Shown here: positions 8,729 to 16,937 of the stretch, one piece after another
How the letters are laid out: each line of letters starts with the position of its first letter
Numbering within the stretch: the stretch's first letter is position 1
NCBI GenBank assembly: GCA_017471325.1
Contig: JAFUUX010000060.1
Coordinates: 1-43,538 of the forward strand
From: Lachnospiraceae bacterium
GTDB taxonomy: Bacteria > Bacillota > Clostridia > Lachnospirales > Lachnospiraceae
DNA: 43,538 nt
Direction: 5' to 3'
The notes under the pieces: model-generated
Seen by the model: the letters and a program-made list of their open reading frames with translations, nothing else
What the model was told of the DNA's origin: nothing
Database searches by the model: none
Made by a program: the position numbers and the translations under genes

Positions 8729-9607
8729 ATGGCGAAACAGCTTTTAGGAAAAGAAGTAAATGCGCAGTTAAATGAGCAGATCAAAGCGGAGACGGCAGCA
8801 CTTCGGGAAAGGGGCATCACGCCGACACTGGGCATCGTCCGTGTGGGTGAGAGGGAGGATGATCTCTCTTACGAACGGGGGGCGGTAAAACGCTGCGAGA
8901 CATTGGGGATAGCATATAAGAAGTACGTGCTGCCGGCAGATGCGGCTCAGGAGGATGTGCTGGCCGTGATCGGGGAAGTAAACACGGATGCTCAGGTCCA
9001 TGGCGTGCTGTTGTTCCGGCCGCTGCCGAAGCATCTGGATGAGGAAGAGATCATTCATGCGCTGTCGCCGCAAAAAGATGTGGATGGCATCACGGATGGT
9101 TCCCTGGCAGGGGTGTTTGCAGGGAAAGCATTGGGCTATGCACCATGCACACCATCGGCGTGCATGGAGATCCTAAAGCACTACGGCATCGATCCCGCAG
9201 GAAAGAAGTGCGTGGTCGTGGGGCGCAGCCTGGTGGTGGGGAAGCCGGCGGCCATGATGCTGCTTCAGAAAAACGGCACGGTGACCATCTGTCATACCGG
9301 AACAAAGGATATGCCGTCCGTGGTACGGGAGGCGGATATCGTGATCGTGGCGGCAGGACGCGCCGGTGTGGTGGACGGCAGTTTTCTGCGTGCCGGCCAG
9401 GTGGTGATCGATGTTGGGATCAACGTGGGTGCAGACGGGAAACTGTGCGGGGATGTAAAGTATGACGAGGCCGAGCCGCTGGTGGAGGCGATCACACCGG
9501 TACCAGGCGGCGTGGGCAGCGTGACCACTTCCGTGCTATTGTCCCATGTGGTACAGGCGGCAAAGGCGCAGAACGCAGAAATGCTTGATACTTTTATGGC
9601 AAAGTAA
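8729..9607 (+). CDS. folD: Methylene-THF dehydrogenase FolD, predicted to lack cyclohydrolase activity
   Basis: 292 aa from ATG 8729, which has GGAGGAGA upstream. Two-domain FolD fold: N-terminal catalytic part with KDVDGITDGSLAG, and a Rossmann part with VVVGRSLVVGKP. The C-terminal TPVPGGVGSVTTSVLL is intact. It should oxidise 5,10-methylene-THF to methenyl-THF with NAD(P). The usual Tyr-x-x-x-Lys is altered: Tyr48 is present but the Lys position is Ala52. The usual Gln of the VQLPLP motif is replaced by Phe (LLFRPLP). Those two residues serve the cyclohydrolase step in bifunctional enzymes. With fchA directly upstream, the simplest reading is a dehydrogenase-only enzyme. The 73-nt spacer has no terminator, so co-transcription is likely. 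Confidence 0.9.
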   Translation: MAKQLLGKEVNAQLNEQIKAETAALRERGITPTLGIVRVGEREDDLSYERGAVKRCETLGIAYKKYVLPADAAQEDVLAVIGEVNTDAQVHGVLLFRPLPKHLDEEEIIHALSPQKDVDGITDGSLAGVFAGKALGYAPCTPSACMEILKHYGIDPAGKKCVVVGRSLVVGKPAAMMLLQKNGTVTICHTGTKDMPSVVREADIVIVAAGRAGVVDGSFLRAGQVVIDVGINVGADGKLCGDVKYDEAEPLVEAITPVPGGVGSVTTSVLLSHVVQAAKAQNAEMLDTFMAK

Positions 9608-9666
9608 TAGTATATTATCGTACATCCTTGGGGATGGCATACAGGAGAGCAAAGGAGAGCAGCGGT

Positions 9667-11139
9667 ATGGTAACCAATGATGAAAGCATTTTGAAGTTAA
9701 AGCACAAGGTCATAGAAGAGGTGGCCAGATTAGCATGGAACGGTGATTTTGACGAGGATCATTATGAGCGTATCACGTATAAACTGATCCCCGGACCGAA
9801 GGCGACCTATCGCTGCTGCATTTATAAAGAACGGGAACTGATACGGCAGCGGATCAGGCTGGCGCTGGGCAAAACGCCTACACCGGAAACGGAAGAGTCC
9901 AAAAAGATGGTACACGTGCTGGATCCGGCCTGCGAGGAATGCCCGATCTCATCTTATATAGTGACAGACAACTGCCGTTCCTGCATGGGGAAGGCGTGCT
10001 TCAATTCCTGCCAGTTCGGTGCGGTCAGCGTAAACGGAAGGCGTGCTTATATCGATCCGCAGAAATGCAAGGAATGCGGCAAGTGTGCTGCGGCCTGTCC
10101 GTACAGCGCCATCGCGCATCTGGAGAGACCGTGTAAAAAAGCCTGCCCGGTGGGCGCTATCACTTATGATGAGTATGGCATTTGCAAGATCAACGAGGAG
10201 AAGTGCATCGAATGCGGGCACTGCATCCATGCCTGCCCCTTTGGCGCGATCTCTTCCAAATCCTATGTGGCGGACGTGATCCTGGAACTGAAAGCAGGGC
10301 GGAAGATCTATATCATGTGCGCGCCGGCTACGGAGGGACAGTTTGGCCAGGATATCACTTTCGAGTCGATCAGGAATGCCGTAAAGGAGATCGGCTTTGA
10401 AGATATGGTGGAAGTCGGGCTGGGCGGCGATATGACTGCGGCATATGAAGCGGAAGAGTGGGAAGAAGCCATGAAGACGGGAAAGAAGATGACGACATCC
10501 TGCTGTCCGGCATTTGTCAATCTGATGAAGAATGAATTTCCGGAGCAGTTTAAGGAAAATATGTCCGAGACCATCTCGCCCATGTGTGCGGTATCCCGCT
10601 ATCTGAAGGCGCTGCATCCGGGCTGCGTCACCGTGTTTGTAGGCCCCTGTATCGCAAAGAAATCGGAGTGCAGGGACCAGAGTGTCAAAGGCAATGCGGA
10701 TTATGTGCTCACATTCGGGGAATTCCGTGCGCTGCTGCGTTCGAGGGATGTGGAACTGAAACCGGCAGAGAATTCCTACCAGGAAGCCTCTGTATGGGGC
10801 AAACGTTTTGCAAATTCCGGCGGTGTGGCAAATGCCGTGCTGGAGGTTTTGAACGAGAAGGGGGTGGATACTTCCGGCGTAAAACTTGCGAAATGTGCAG
10901 GCGGACAGGAATGCCGCGTGGGACTGCTCAAGTTAAAGAGCGGACGCCTGGAGGAGGATTTCATCGAGGGCATGATCTGTCCGGGCGGCTGTGTGGGAGG
11001 TCCTTCCAAGCACCGTACCGAAGCCGAGATCACAAAGGCGAGGGAGGGTCTGATCAGGCAGGCAGACGGCCGGAAGGTGCTGGAAAACCTCAAGGCGTAT
11101 CCTATGGATCGCTTCTCTATGCATAGAAACGGGGACTGA
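9667..11139 (+). CDS. Monomeric [FeFe] hydrogenase, group B type
   Basis: 490 aa. Residues about 85-200 hold Cys-rich ferredoxin-like motifs (CKECGKCAAACP, CIECGHCIHACP) for electron-carrying [4Fe-4S] clusters. The H-cluster region has all three motifs: L1 TSCCPAF (Cys279/280), L2 GPCIAKKSE (Cys328) and L3 ICPGGCVGG (Cys438, Cys442). The L1 and L2 wording (PAF rather than PxW, GPC rather than MPC) fits the group B1 branch rather than the classical ferredoxin hydrogenase. It should catalyse reversible proton reduction or H2 oxidation in the cytosol. ATG 9667 is chosen over an upstream TTG because AGGAG lies 9 nt before it. It is the last gene before the strong terminator at 11185. Its place after folate and ferredoxin-type genes suggests a redox-sink or sensory job; group B function is poorly defined. 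Confidence 0.9.
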   Translation: MVTNDESILKLKHKVIEEVARLAWNGDFDEDHYERITYKLIPGPKATYRCCIYKERELIRQRIRLALGKTPTPETEESKKMVHVLDPACEECPISSYIVTDNCRSCMGKACFNSCQFGAVSVNGRRAYIDPQKCKECGKCAAACPYSAIAHLERPCKKACPVGAITYDEYGICKINEEKCIECGHCIHACPFGAISSKSYVADVILELKAGRKIYIMCAPATEGQFGQDITFESIRNAVKEIGFEDMVEVGLGGDMTAAYEAEEWEEAMKTGKKMTTSCCPAFVNLMKNEFPEQFKENMSETISPMCAVSRYLKALHPGCVTVFVGPCIAKKSECRDQSVKGNADYVLTFGEFRALLRSRDVELKPAENSYQEASVWGKRFANSGGVANAVLEVLNEKGVDTSGVKLAKCAGGQECRVGLLKLKSGRLEEDFIEGMICPGGCVGGPSKHRTEAEITKAREGLIRQADGRKVLENLKAYPMDRFSMHRNGD

Positions 11140-11184
11140 CGATCAAAAAGCAAGGGATTCACGTTCACAGAAAAATATGGTCAT

Positions 11185-11226
11185 CACACAAAAAAACATG
11201 GGGTTTTCTCCGTGTTTTTTTGTGTG
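11185..11226 (+). terminator. Intrinsic terminator after the hydrogenase gene
   Basis: A 17-bp stem (11185-11201 with 11210-11226, one G-U pair) closes an 8-nt loop. The stem contains an A7/T7 block, so the transcript can end in a U tract in either direction. It separates the redox cluster from the TlpA gene. Confidence 0.8.
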
Positions 11227-11298
11227 CCCTGCGCCTTTTGTTTTTGTGCGGGATCTTTATCCTTCATGTATTTTTCACAGATCGGAAAGTTTTCAGAA

Positions 11299-11327
11299 TT
11301 GTCAAAAAACGGAATGTATGGTATCAT
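11299..11327 (+). promoter_or_regulatory. Sigma-A-type promoter of the TlpA gene
   Basis: TTGTCA (11299-11304), 17-nt spacer, TATCAT (11322-11327). It follows the terminator and lies about 50 nt before the TlpA start codon, so the TlpA gene is probably its own transcription unit. Confidence 0.6.
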
Positions 11328-11378
11328 TTCAAAATAGTTATGTTTACTTGCAGATATCTGCAGAACCGGAGGTTGGAA

Positions 11379-12137
11379 ATGCTGAAACAAAAATGGAGGA
11401 TCGGGATAGCAGCGGTGGCGCTGGCGTTATGCAGTGCCTGCGGCGCGGCAGCGGAGAGCGGGCGCGGACGCCTGCGGGAGCAGGAAAAAGAGACTGTGAT
11501 AGAAACGGAGAAGGCGGCCGCGGAAGAGACCGTGATAGAAACGGAGAAGGCGGCCGCAGAAGAGACCGTGATAGAAACGGAGAAGGCGACCGCGGAAGAG
11601 ACTGTTATAGAGGAAAATGCAACAGAAGGCGCCGCAGAGACGCAAAAAGATACGGAAACACAGGCTCTGACAGAGACTGCGCCGGCAGAAGAAACGGAAA
11701 AACCGACGCAGTGGCAGGGGATCAGTTTTACAACGACTGATGTGGAAGGAAACCAGATCGAAGCGCAGGAACTGTTTTCGGCGCACAAGGTCACGATGGT
11801 AAATCTCTGGGCCAGCTGGTGCCCGCCCTGCGTGGGGGAACTGTCGGAACTGGAGGAATTGAGCCATGTTTTCGCGGAGAAAGACTGTGCGATCGTAGGG
11901 CTCCTGATCGATGGCTATGATCCGCAGGAAGTGGAAGATGCGGAGGCGCTGATCGAAAAATATGGCCTGACCTATACCAATCTGCTGCCCAGCGGGGAAA
12001 TGGGAGAGTATTTCAGAGCCAGCGCCGTGCCGACCAGTTTTTTCGTGGATGAAAACGGGCAGATCCTGGGGGAACCGATCGTTGGAGCCTATCCGGACGG
12101 ATATGAGGATCATCTGGACGAACTGCTGGCACAATAA
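11379..12137 (+). CDS. TlpA/ResA-like thioredoxin lipoprotein
   Basis: 252 aa. The N-terminus has a basic start, a hydrophobic stretch and Cys residues in ALALCSACG, so it is probably a lipoprotein or membrane-anchored, although the lipobox is not canonical. Residues about 38-110 are a Glu/Ala/Thr-rich linker with 12-residue repeats. Residues about 113-252 form a TlpA-like thioredoxin domain with WASWCPPC, whose CxxC is the redox centre, and a cis-Pro region (SAVPTSFFVDENGQI). It likely reduces or exchanges thiols outside the membrane. ATG 11379 has GGAGG 6 nt upstream. The linker probably spans the cell wall. The partner is unknown. Confidence 0.85.
   Translation: MLKQKWRIGIAAVALALCSACGAAAESGRGRLREQEKETVIETEKAAAEETVIETEKAAAEETVIETEKATAEETVIEENATEGAAETQKDTETQALTETAPAEETEKPTQWQGISFTTTDVEGNQIEAQELFSAHKVTMVNLWASWCPPCVGELSELEELSHVFAEKDCAIVGLLIDGYDPQEVEDAEALIEKYGLTYTNLLPSGEMGEYFRASAVPTSFFVDENGQILGEPIVGAYPDGYEDHLDELLAQ
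11490..11612 (+). repeat. 36-nt in-gene tandem repeat (linker of the TlpA protein)
   Basis: Three full 36-nt units (11490-11525, 11526-11561, 11562-11597) and a partial fourth encode ETVIETEKAAAE and close variants. Near-identical at nucleotide level, so copy number may vary between strains by slippage. Confidence 0.85.
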
Positions 12138-12199
12138 AGGCGGTTTTGGGCCGGTGCTCTGCAGGCGCAGGGAAACAACGATAAAATGTAAGGAAGCAT

Positions 12200-13345
12200 A
12201 TGGAAAATAATAATAATAAAGATTTTTTTACGGACAGGCAGGGACGTGTGCATCCGCATTCGGAAAGTTATTATCAGAGGAAAAGACAGGTGCGCATGCA
12301 GCTGTTCCTGCTGGCGGCCGGGGTGGCAGCATTGATCGCGCTGATCATCGGGATCGTGCGCCTGCTGCATCGTGGAACGCAGACTGAGGTGCAGGCCAAA
12401 GAACTGGAGCCGGCGGCAGGTGCGGCAGTGGCGCTGGAGAAGTTGCCGGAGGCCACACCGCAGGAAGAAGTGCCGGAAGAGGAAGAAGAGGAAACGACAG
12501 AAGCGATCGGCAGCCATCCGGATCTGTTTTATGAAGGCTATGAGGTCTATCAGGACAGCGCCACAAAAAGTATCTGGAATGAGGAAGTGGTATCTTCCTA
12601 TGGCGTGCTCATCGACCTGAAGGACGGGCATATCGTTGCACAGCGAAATGCGGAAGAGAGGATGTATCCGGCTTCGATGACCAAGGTGATGACGATCCTC
12701 ACCGCAGCGGATTACGTGACCGATCCGGAGGATACGTTTGTGATGACGCAGGAGATCACGGATTATGTATTCCGGCATGAATGTTCCCAGGTAGGCTATT
12801 CAGTTGGGGAAGAGATGACGGTGCGGGAACTGTTTTTCGGGACCATCCTGCCTTCCGGCGGGGATGCGGCAATGGCTTTGGCGTATTATACGGCTGGCAG
12901 TGTGGAAGCATTTGCGGAACTGATGAACAAAAAGGCAGAGGAACTGGGGATCGCGGATGTGGCGCATTTTACCAACCCCATCGGGATCCATGATCCGGAG
13001 AATTACTGCACGCCCATATCCATGGCAATGATCATGAAAGCGGCGCTGGAAAACGATCTGTGCAGGGAAGCGCTGGGGGCGCATATCTATACCACGGCCG
13101 CTACGGAATATCATCCGGACGGGATACAGATATCCAACTGGTTCCTGCGCAGGATCGAGGATAAAGATACCCATGGCGTGGTACTGGGGGCAAAGACGGG
13201 CTTTGTAAATGAGTCCGGCTGCTGCGCTGTCAGTTATGAGCAGTCGGATGACGGAAACGAATATATCTGTGTCACGGGAAAGGCGAATACATCCTGGCGT
13301 GCCATCTATGATCATGTAGCGATCTATGATGATTTTGTGAATTAA
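12200..13345 (+). CDS. D-alanyl-D-alanine carboxypeptidase, S11 family
   Basis: 381 aa. Short cytoplasmic N-terminus, one membrane helix (about 34-54), an acidic linker, then a penicillin-binding-protein-type catalytic domain: SMTK with nucleophile Ser159 and Lys162, SGG at 219-221 where SxN is usual, and KTG at 332-334. It trims the terminal D-Ala of peptidoglycan stem peptides outside the membrane. AGGA lies shortly before the ATG. The uncleaved-looking N-terminal anchor differs from the cleaved signal and C-terminal amphipathic anchor of the classical DacA type. It stands 62 nt after the TlpA gene, possibly in one transcript. Confidence 0.88.
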   Translation: MENNNNKDFFTDRQGRVHPHSESYYQRKRQVRMQLFLLAAGVAALIALIIGIVRLLHRGTQTEVQAKELEPAAGAAVALEKLPEATPQEEVPEEEEEETTEAIGSHPDLFYEGYEVYQDSATKSIWNEEVVSSYGVLIDLKDGHIVAQRNAEERMYPASMTKVMTILTAADYVTDPEDTFVMTQEITDYVFRHECSQVGYSVGEEMTVRELFFGTILPSGGDAAMALAYYTAGSVEAFAELMNKKAEELGIADVAHFTNPIGIHDPENYCTPISMAMIMKAALENDLCREALGAHIYTTAATEYHPDGIQISNWFLRRIEDKDTHGVVLGAKTGFVNESGCCAVSYEQSDDGNEYICVTGKANTSWRAIYDHVAIYDDFVN

Positions 13346-13435
13346 ATCCGGTGATCTGAGCGGGCAGCGCATATCCGGATACGGCCGGGGCAAAAGTGAA
13401 GATGGATCTGCAGGCAGTTTCTCAATGGTGAGCGG

Positions 13436-15487
13436 GTGAAGAAGACAGAAGAAATCAGTGGAATCATAAAGGATCTCGGGATCGGCGTGCTGATCGCGCT
13501 GGTATCCATACCGATTTCCATGGGTTATGCCATGGTGGCGGGATTGCCGGCGCAATATGGTCTGTATGGTTCTGTGCTGCCCATCCTTTTCTATGGCATC
13601 ATTACGTCATCGAAACGATTTGTCTTTGGCGTGGATGCCGCGCCGGCAGCACTGGTGGGCGCGCTGCTCGCGGCTCTGGGGATCGCGGCGGAATCGGAGG
13701 AGGCCGTTCGTCTGGTACCGGTGGTGAGCCTTGTGGTGGCTGCCTGGCTGATCCTTTTTTATCTTTTGCATGCAGACCGCATCTTAAAATTTATATCCCA
13801 GCCGGTGATGGGCGGGTTTATTACAGGGATCGGCCTGACGATCATCCTGATGCAGTTGCCGAAACTGTATGGCGGAACGGCGGGGCGGGGCGAAATGGTG
13901 GAATTGCTGCTGCATGCCTTTGAAGAAGCGGAGCGGGGGATCCATCCTTTATCCTTAGGGCTTGGTATCTTTACGGTCATGGTGATCCTGCTTGGAAAGC
14001 ATATGGCCCCCAAATTGCCGATGCACGCGCTCATGGTGTTTGCCGGGGCTGGACTTTCATATTTTCTGCATATCGAGGCGTATGGCGTAAAGCGGCTTCC
14101 GGCCGTGGCACCGGGATTGCCCGAGGTTTCTTTTCCGGATATACGGCTTCTGCGGGAGGATTTTGAAACGATCGTGCTCTCGGCACTGACCATAGCGCTT
14201 GTGATCTTTGCGGAAACCCTGTTAGCCAGCAGCAATCTTGCGAGGAAACATGAGGAAAAGATCGTGGCATGGAGGGAACTGCTGGCGTATGCCGCGGGGA
14301 ATCTCGCGGCGGCACTTTGCGGCTGCTGTCCGGTGAACGGCAGTGTATCCAGGAGCGGTATTGCCGGACAGTTTGGGGTACGATCGCAGTGGATGAGCCT
14401 GTCGGCGGCTGTGAGCATGGTGTTCGTGCTATGCTTTGGAACCGGTTTTATCGCCTACCTGCCGGTGCCGGTACTGACGGGGATCGTGATCGCGGCACTC
14501 ATCGGCACGCTGGAATTTGAACTGGCACGGCGGCTGAAAAAAGTGGATCGTGCCGAATATATCATATTTTACGCAGCAATGTTTTCCGTGCTGCTGCTGG
14601 GCACGATCTATGGCGTGATCGTGGGCGTGCTGCTTTCTTCCGTTACATTTATCATAAGGCAGTCCAAGCCGCCTACGGCTTTCCTGGGTGTCGTGGAGGG
14701 GATGGAGGGCTTTCATTCCCTGACCAGGATGGGGCTGGCCGTGCCGATCCGGGATGTGGTCATTTACCGCTTTACCGGCGCTCTGTTTTTTGCAAATATC
14801 GCCCAACTGGAGGAAGAACTGGAGGAAAGGGTAACTGCCGGGATGCGCGTGGTGATCATTGATGCCAGCGGGATCGGCAGTGTGGATATGACCGCGGCGG
14901 AACATCTGCTGCAGTGCTACCTGCGGTACCGGAGCCGTGGGCTGCGCTTCTATATTGCCGGGCATGTCAGCGCCGTCAATGATCAGTTCCGTTCCTTTGG
15001 CGCGGGGGCACTGATCGATGAAGGCGTGGTGCGTTCCAGGATATCCCTGGCACTGCGGGATGCAGGGATAGAGCAGCCGTATCCCTTGCAGCAGGATTAT
15101 CATAAAAAGGGACGGCGTTTCCATCACCAGCTGGCGGAATTTGCGTGGGCGTATGGCGCGGAGGCAGAGCAGCGCATGCGTGATATGGCCAGACAGATCG
15201 CAAAAGAGGTAAGCGAAAAAACAAATGCCGAGGGCAGGGTGGATGTGGAATGGTTGCGCACGGAGGAGAAGGCTTTTGCACATGGCTACTGGAACTATAC
15301 GGATGAGGATGTTTTTCTGAAAGAACTGGAAGAGGAACTGAAACTGCTCAAAGCCGCAGGCGCGGTGGAGGAGGAGAAAATCCAGGAGTTGGACAGCCAG
15401 ATCGCAAAGCGGCATGAACAACTGGCAGAGCGGATCGCGGCGCAGCGGGCGAAATGGAAAATGGACGCGAAAAAGGAGAAGCGGTGA
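13436..15487 (+). CDS. SulP-family anion transporter with STAS domain and C-terminal extension
   Basis: 683 aa from GTG 13436; the ribosome binding site is weak. Residues about 10-400 are a SulP membrane domain with the N-terminal signature (SIPISMGYAMVAGLPAQYGL) and about 10-12 hydrophobic helices. Residues about 435-550 are a cytoplasmic STAS domain (VVIIDASGIGSVDMTAAEHL). Family members move sulfate, bicarbonate or other anions; the substrate cannot be decided here. Beyond the STAS domain there are about 120 residues of charged, mainly helical sequence, longer than the usual SulP tail. The gene lies alone between the carboxypeptidase and the tRNA, with no clear terminator after it. Confidence 0.88.
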   Translation: MKKTEEISGIIKDLGIGVLIALVSIPISMGYAMVAGLPAQYGLYGSVLPILFYGIITSSKRFVFGVDAAPAALVGALLAALGIAAESEEAVRLVPVVSLVVAAWLILFYLLHADRILKFISQPVMGGFITGIGLTIILMQLPKLYGGTAGRGEMVELLLHAFEEAERGIHPLSLGLGIFTVMVILLGKHMAPKLPMHALMVFAGAGLSYFLHIEAYGVKRLPAVAPGLPEVSFPDIRLLREDFETIVLSALTIALVIFAETLLASSNLARKHEEKIVAWRELLAYAAGNLAAALCGCCPVNGSVSRSGIAGQFGVRSQWMSLSAAVSMVFVLCFGTGFIAYLPVPVLTGIVIAALIGTLEFELARRLKKVDRAEYIIFYAAMFSVLLLGTIYGVIVGVLLSSVTFIIRQSKPPTAFLGVVEGMEGFHSLTRMGLAVPIRDVVIYRFTGALFFANIAQLEEELEERVTAGMRVVIIDASGIGSVDMTAAEHLLQCYLRYRSRGLRFYIAGHVSAVNDQFRSFGAGALIDEGVVRSRISLALRDAGIEQPYPLQQDYHKKGRRFHHQLAEFAWAYGAEAEQRMRDMARQIAKEVSEKTNAEGRVDVEWLRTEEKAFAHGYWNYTDEDVFLKELEEELKLLKAAGAVEEEKIQELDSQIAKRHEQLAERIAAQRAKWKMDAKKEKR

Positions 15488-15550
15488 AGTTCAGAGTTTC
15501 ATGGACGAAGTGATTGAAATGCAAAATATGATGGAAGTATAAAAAAGTAT

Positions 15551-15579
15551 TTGACAAGAAGGGATGAAATGAGTATAAT
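15551..15579 (+). promoter_or_regulatory. Consensus promoter of the tRNA-Met gene
   Basis: Perfect TTGACA (15551-15556), 17-nt spacer and perfect TATAAT (15574-15579). The tRNA starts 12 nt after the -10, as expected for a stable-RNA promoter. Confidence 0.9.
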
Positions 15580-15590
15580 AGCACTTGTTT

Positions 15591-15664
15591 GGCGAGATAG
15601 CTCAGTTGGCTAGAGCACGCGGTTCATACCCGCGGTGTCGAGGGTTCAAATCCCCCTCTCGCTA
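15591..15664 (+). tRNA. tRNA-Met, anticodon CAU
   Basis: 74 nt. Acceptor stem GGCGAGA/TCTCGCT (terminal G-U), D stem GCTC/GAGC, anticodon stem CGCGG/CCGCG with loop TTCATAC (anticodon 15625-15627), T arm GAGGGTTCAAATCCCCC, discriminator A; no encoded CCA. A paired first base rather than the C1 mismatch argues for elongator Met rather than initiator; Ile-CAU (lysidine type) cannot be fully excluded. The integrase gene lies just downstream, so this tRNA or its flank is the probable prophage attachment site. Confidence 0.92.
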
Positions 15665-15681
15665 TTTTTTTATTTGTGCGG

Positions 15682-15727
15682 AAAACGGCTGAAAACCCTA
15701 TATTTTAAGGGTTTCAGCCGTTTTTTT
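15682..15727 (+). terminator. Intrinsic terminator after tRNA-Met
   Basis: AACGGCTGAAAACCCT pairs with AGGGTTTCAGCCGTT (one bulged A), followed by a T7 run. The mirrored A-rich side could also stop integrase transcription arriving from the right. Confidence 0.85.
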
Positions 15728-15731
15728 GCTG

Positions 15732-15834
15732 GGCGTGCTACAGGCTGAAATTGTGCCATACAACGCGATTTTGTACCAAATTTGTACCAAAATTGTACCA
15801 AAAACAGAGGCGTGCTACCGGTGGCGGCGTGCTA
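15732..15834. repeat. Candidate integrase arm-type repeats at the prophage left end
   Basis: Two repeat families lie between the tRNA terminator and the integrase stop codon. TTGTACCAA occurs three times at 15771, 15782 and 15793, exactly 11 nt apart, one helical turn. GGCGTGCTA occurs at 15732, 15809 and 15826, the last overlapping the integrase stop codon. Phased short repeats beside an integrase gene are typical of recombinase or excisionase binding arms. Confidence 0.5.
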
Positions 15835-16839
15835 ATCCGTGCCGGTCTTTTTAACGGCAGAGAAGTCAAGCGCGGCGATGGCACGGCTCATTTTTTTCTT
15901 TGCCTCTTCCATCTCCATGGCGTGCTGGTAGACGGACTTCAGGACATGGTCGGTTTTCCATCCCCCGGCTTCCTGGATCTGCTTGTCGGTGAACCCCAGA
16001 TGGTGCATATAGCTCGCGAAGAAGTGACGGAGCTTATGGACGGAGAAACGGGGGATCCCCAGCTTGTCACAGTGGCGGTACAGGGCATTGGTGAGCGTGT
16101 GGGGCAGGCCGTCGAACACATAGCCCTGCTTTCTGATCTTTTCGGACAGAAGATGCGGTACGGTTATATCCCTGGTACTGTCCTCTGTCTTGGTGGTCTT
16201 GATCACATAGTTGTTGTCCTTGTCGGGTACAAGGGCTTTGTTCACGTGGAGCGTGTCGCCCTCCAGATCATCCACGGTGAGGGCGCATATTTCGGAGCGG
16301 CGCAGACCAAGCGCTGCCAGATGGAACGGAACCTCCCACCGCGTACCCTCTGCCAGCTTGAAGATTGCCCGCACATCGCTTTCTGTTGGAATATACGCGG
16401 TCTTTCTTTCCTTCTGTGGCAGCAGGGGTGCGCTGATGTCAGCCCCTGCTGATTTCAGTACGGCCATAATGAAAGAGGAATAGTTCCGCACCGTCTTTGG
16501 GGATTTTTCTACAGACAGCCCGCTCACGGTCTTCTGAACCGACAGGGCGGTCAGGGATCCCAGCTTTGCGGTTTTCAGATCCTCCGGCAGGTGTTTCAGT
16601 ATCTTCTCATAGCCCTGCACCGTTGAGGGCGAAAGTATATTTTCCTTCGAATCGATATAGAGTCTCGCCGCCTCTGTGAAGGTCATGTTATGCTTGTCCG
16701 GCTGTCTCTTGCGGATGCTTTCGGAGAGGATCGTCATTGCCTCACTTTTGGTGGGCTTATGATCCACCGTGACCATGTGGAGCTTTCCGTCCACCTTCTG
16801 TCGTATCCTCCATTTGTTGCCATGCTTTTCGACCGTCAT
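15832..16839 (-). CDS. int: Tyrosine site-specific integrase
   Basis: 335 aa. An N-terminal arm-binding part (GNKWRIRQKVDGK) and a SAM-like core-binding region (about 55-140) precede the catalytic domain. Catalytic residues visible: Arg181 (LGLRRSEICAL), His268-x-x-Arg271 (HKLRHFFASYMHHLG), Trp in EAGGW, and nucleophile Tyr304 (SVYQHAM). It should integrate and excise the prophage. The start is placed at 16839 because GGGAGG lies just upstream; an earlier in-frame ATG at 16863 has no ribosome binding site. The gene points toward the tRNA, placing attL close to its 3' end. It has a consensus promoter (16938-16966) and a hairpin with a U tract in its leader, suggesting regulated expression. Confidence 0.95.
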   Translation of the reverse strand: MTVEKHGNKWRIRQKVDGKLHMVTVDHKPTKSEAMTILSESIRKRQPDKHNMTFTEAARLYIDSKENILSPSTVQGYEKILKHLPEDLKTAKLGSLTALSVQKTVSGLSVEKSPKTVRNYSSFIMAVLKSAGADISAPLLPQKERKTAYIPTESDVRAIFKLAEGTRWEVPFHLAALGLRRSEICALTVDDLEGDTLHVNKALVPDKDNNYVIKTTKTEDSTRDITVPHLLSEKIRKQGYVFDGLPHTLTNALYRHCDKLGIPRFSVHKLRHFFASYMHHLGFTDKQIQEAGGWKTDHVLKSVYQHAMEMEEAKKKMSRAIAALDFSAVKKTGTD

Positions 16840-16867
16840 ACGCGCCTCCCTTCTGGTTGTCATATAT

Positions 16868-16907
16868 AAAAAAATAAGAGCCCAACCGCTTATGCAGTCG
16901 CGCTCTC
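16868..16907 (-). promoter_or_regulatory. Possible leader terminator/attenuator of the integrase gene
   Basis: On the - strand GAGAGC (16907-16902) pairs with GCTCTT (16881-16876), then A and a run of seven T (16874-16868). It lies between the integrase promoter and its start codon, so readthrough would be needed for expression. The loop is 20 nt and the stem only 6 bp, so the call is tentative. Confidence 0.4.
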
Positions 16908-16937
16908 TAAAAGGTTTCCCTTTTTTCAACTAACTGC

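Noticed and set aside
14429..15421. 330-codon minus-strand frame opposite the SulP gene
   Set aside because: Shadow of a clearly coding gene with intact SulP and STAS domains.
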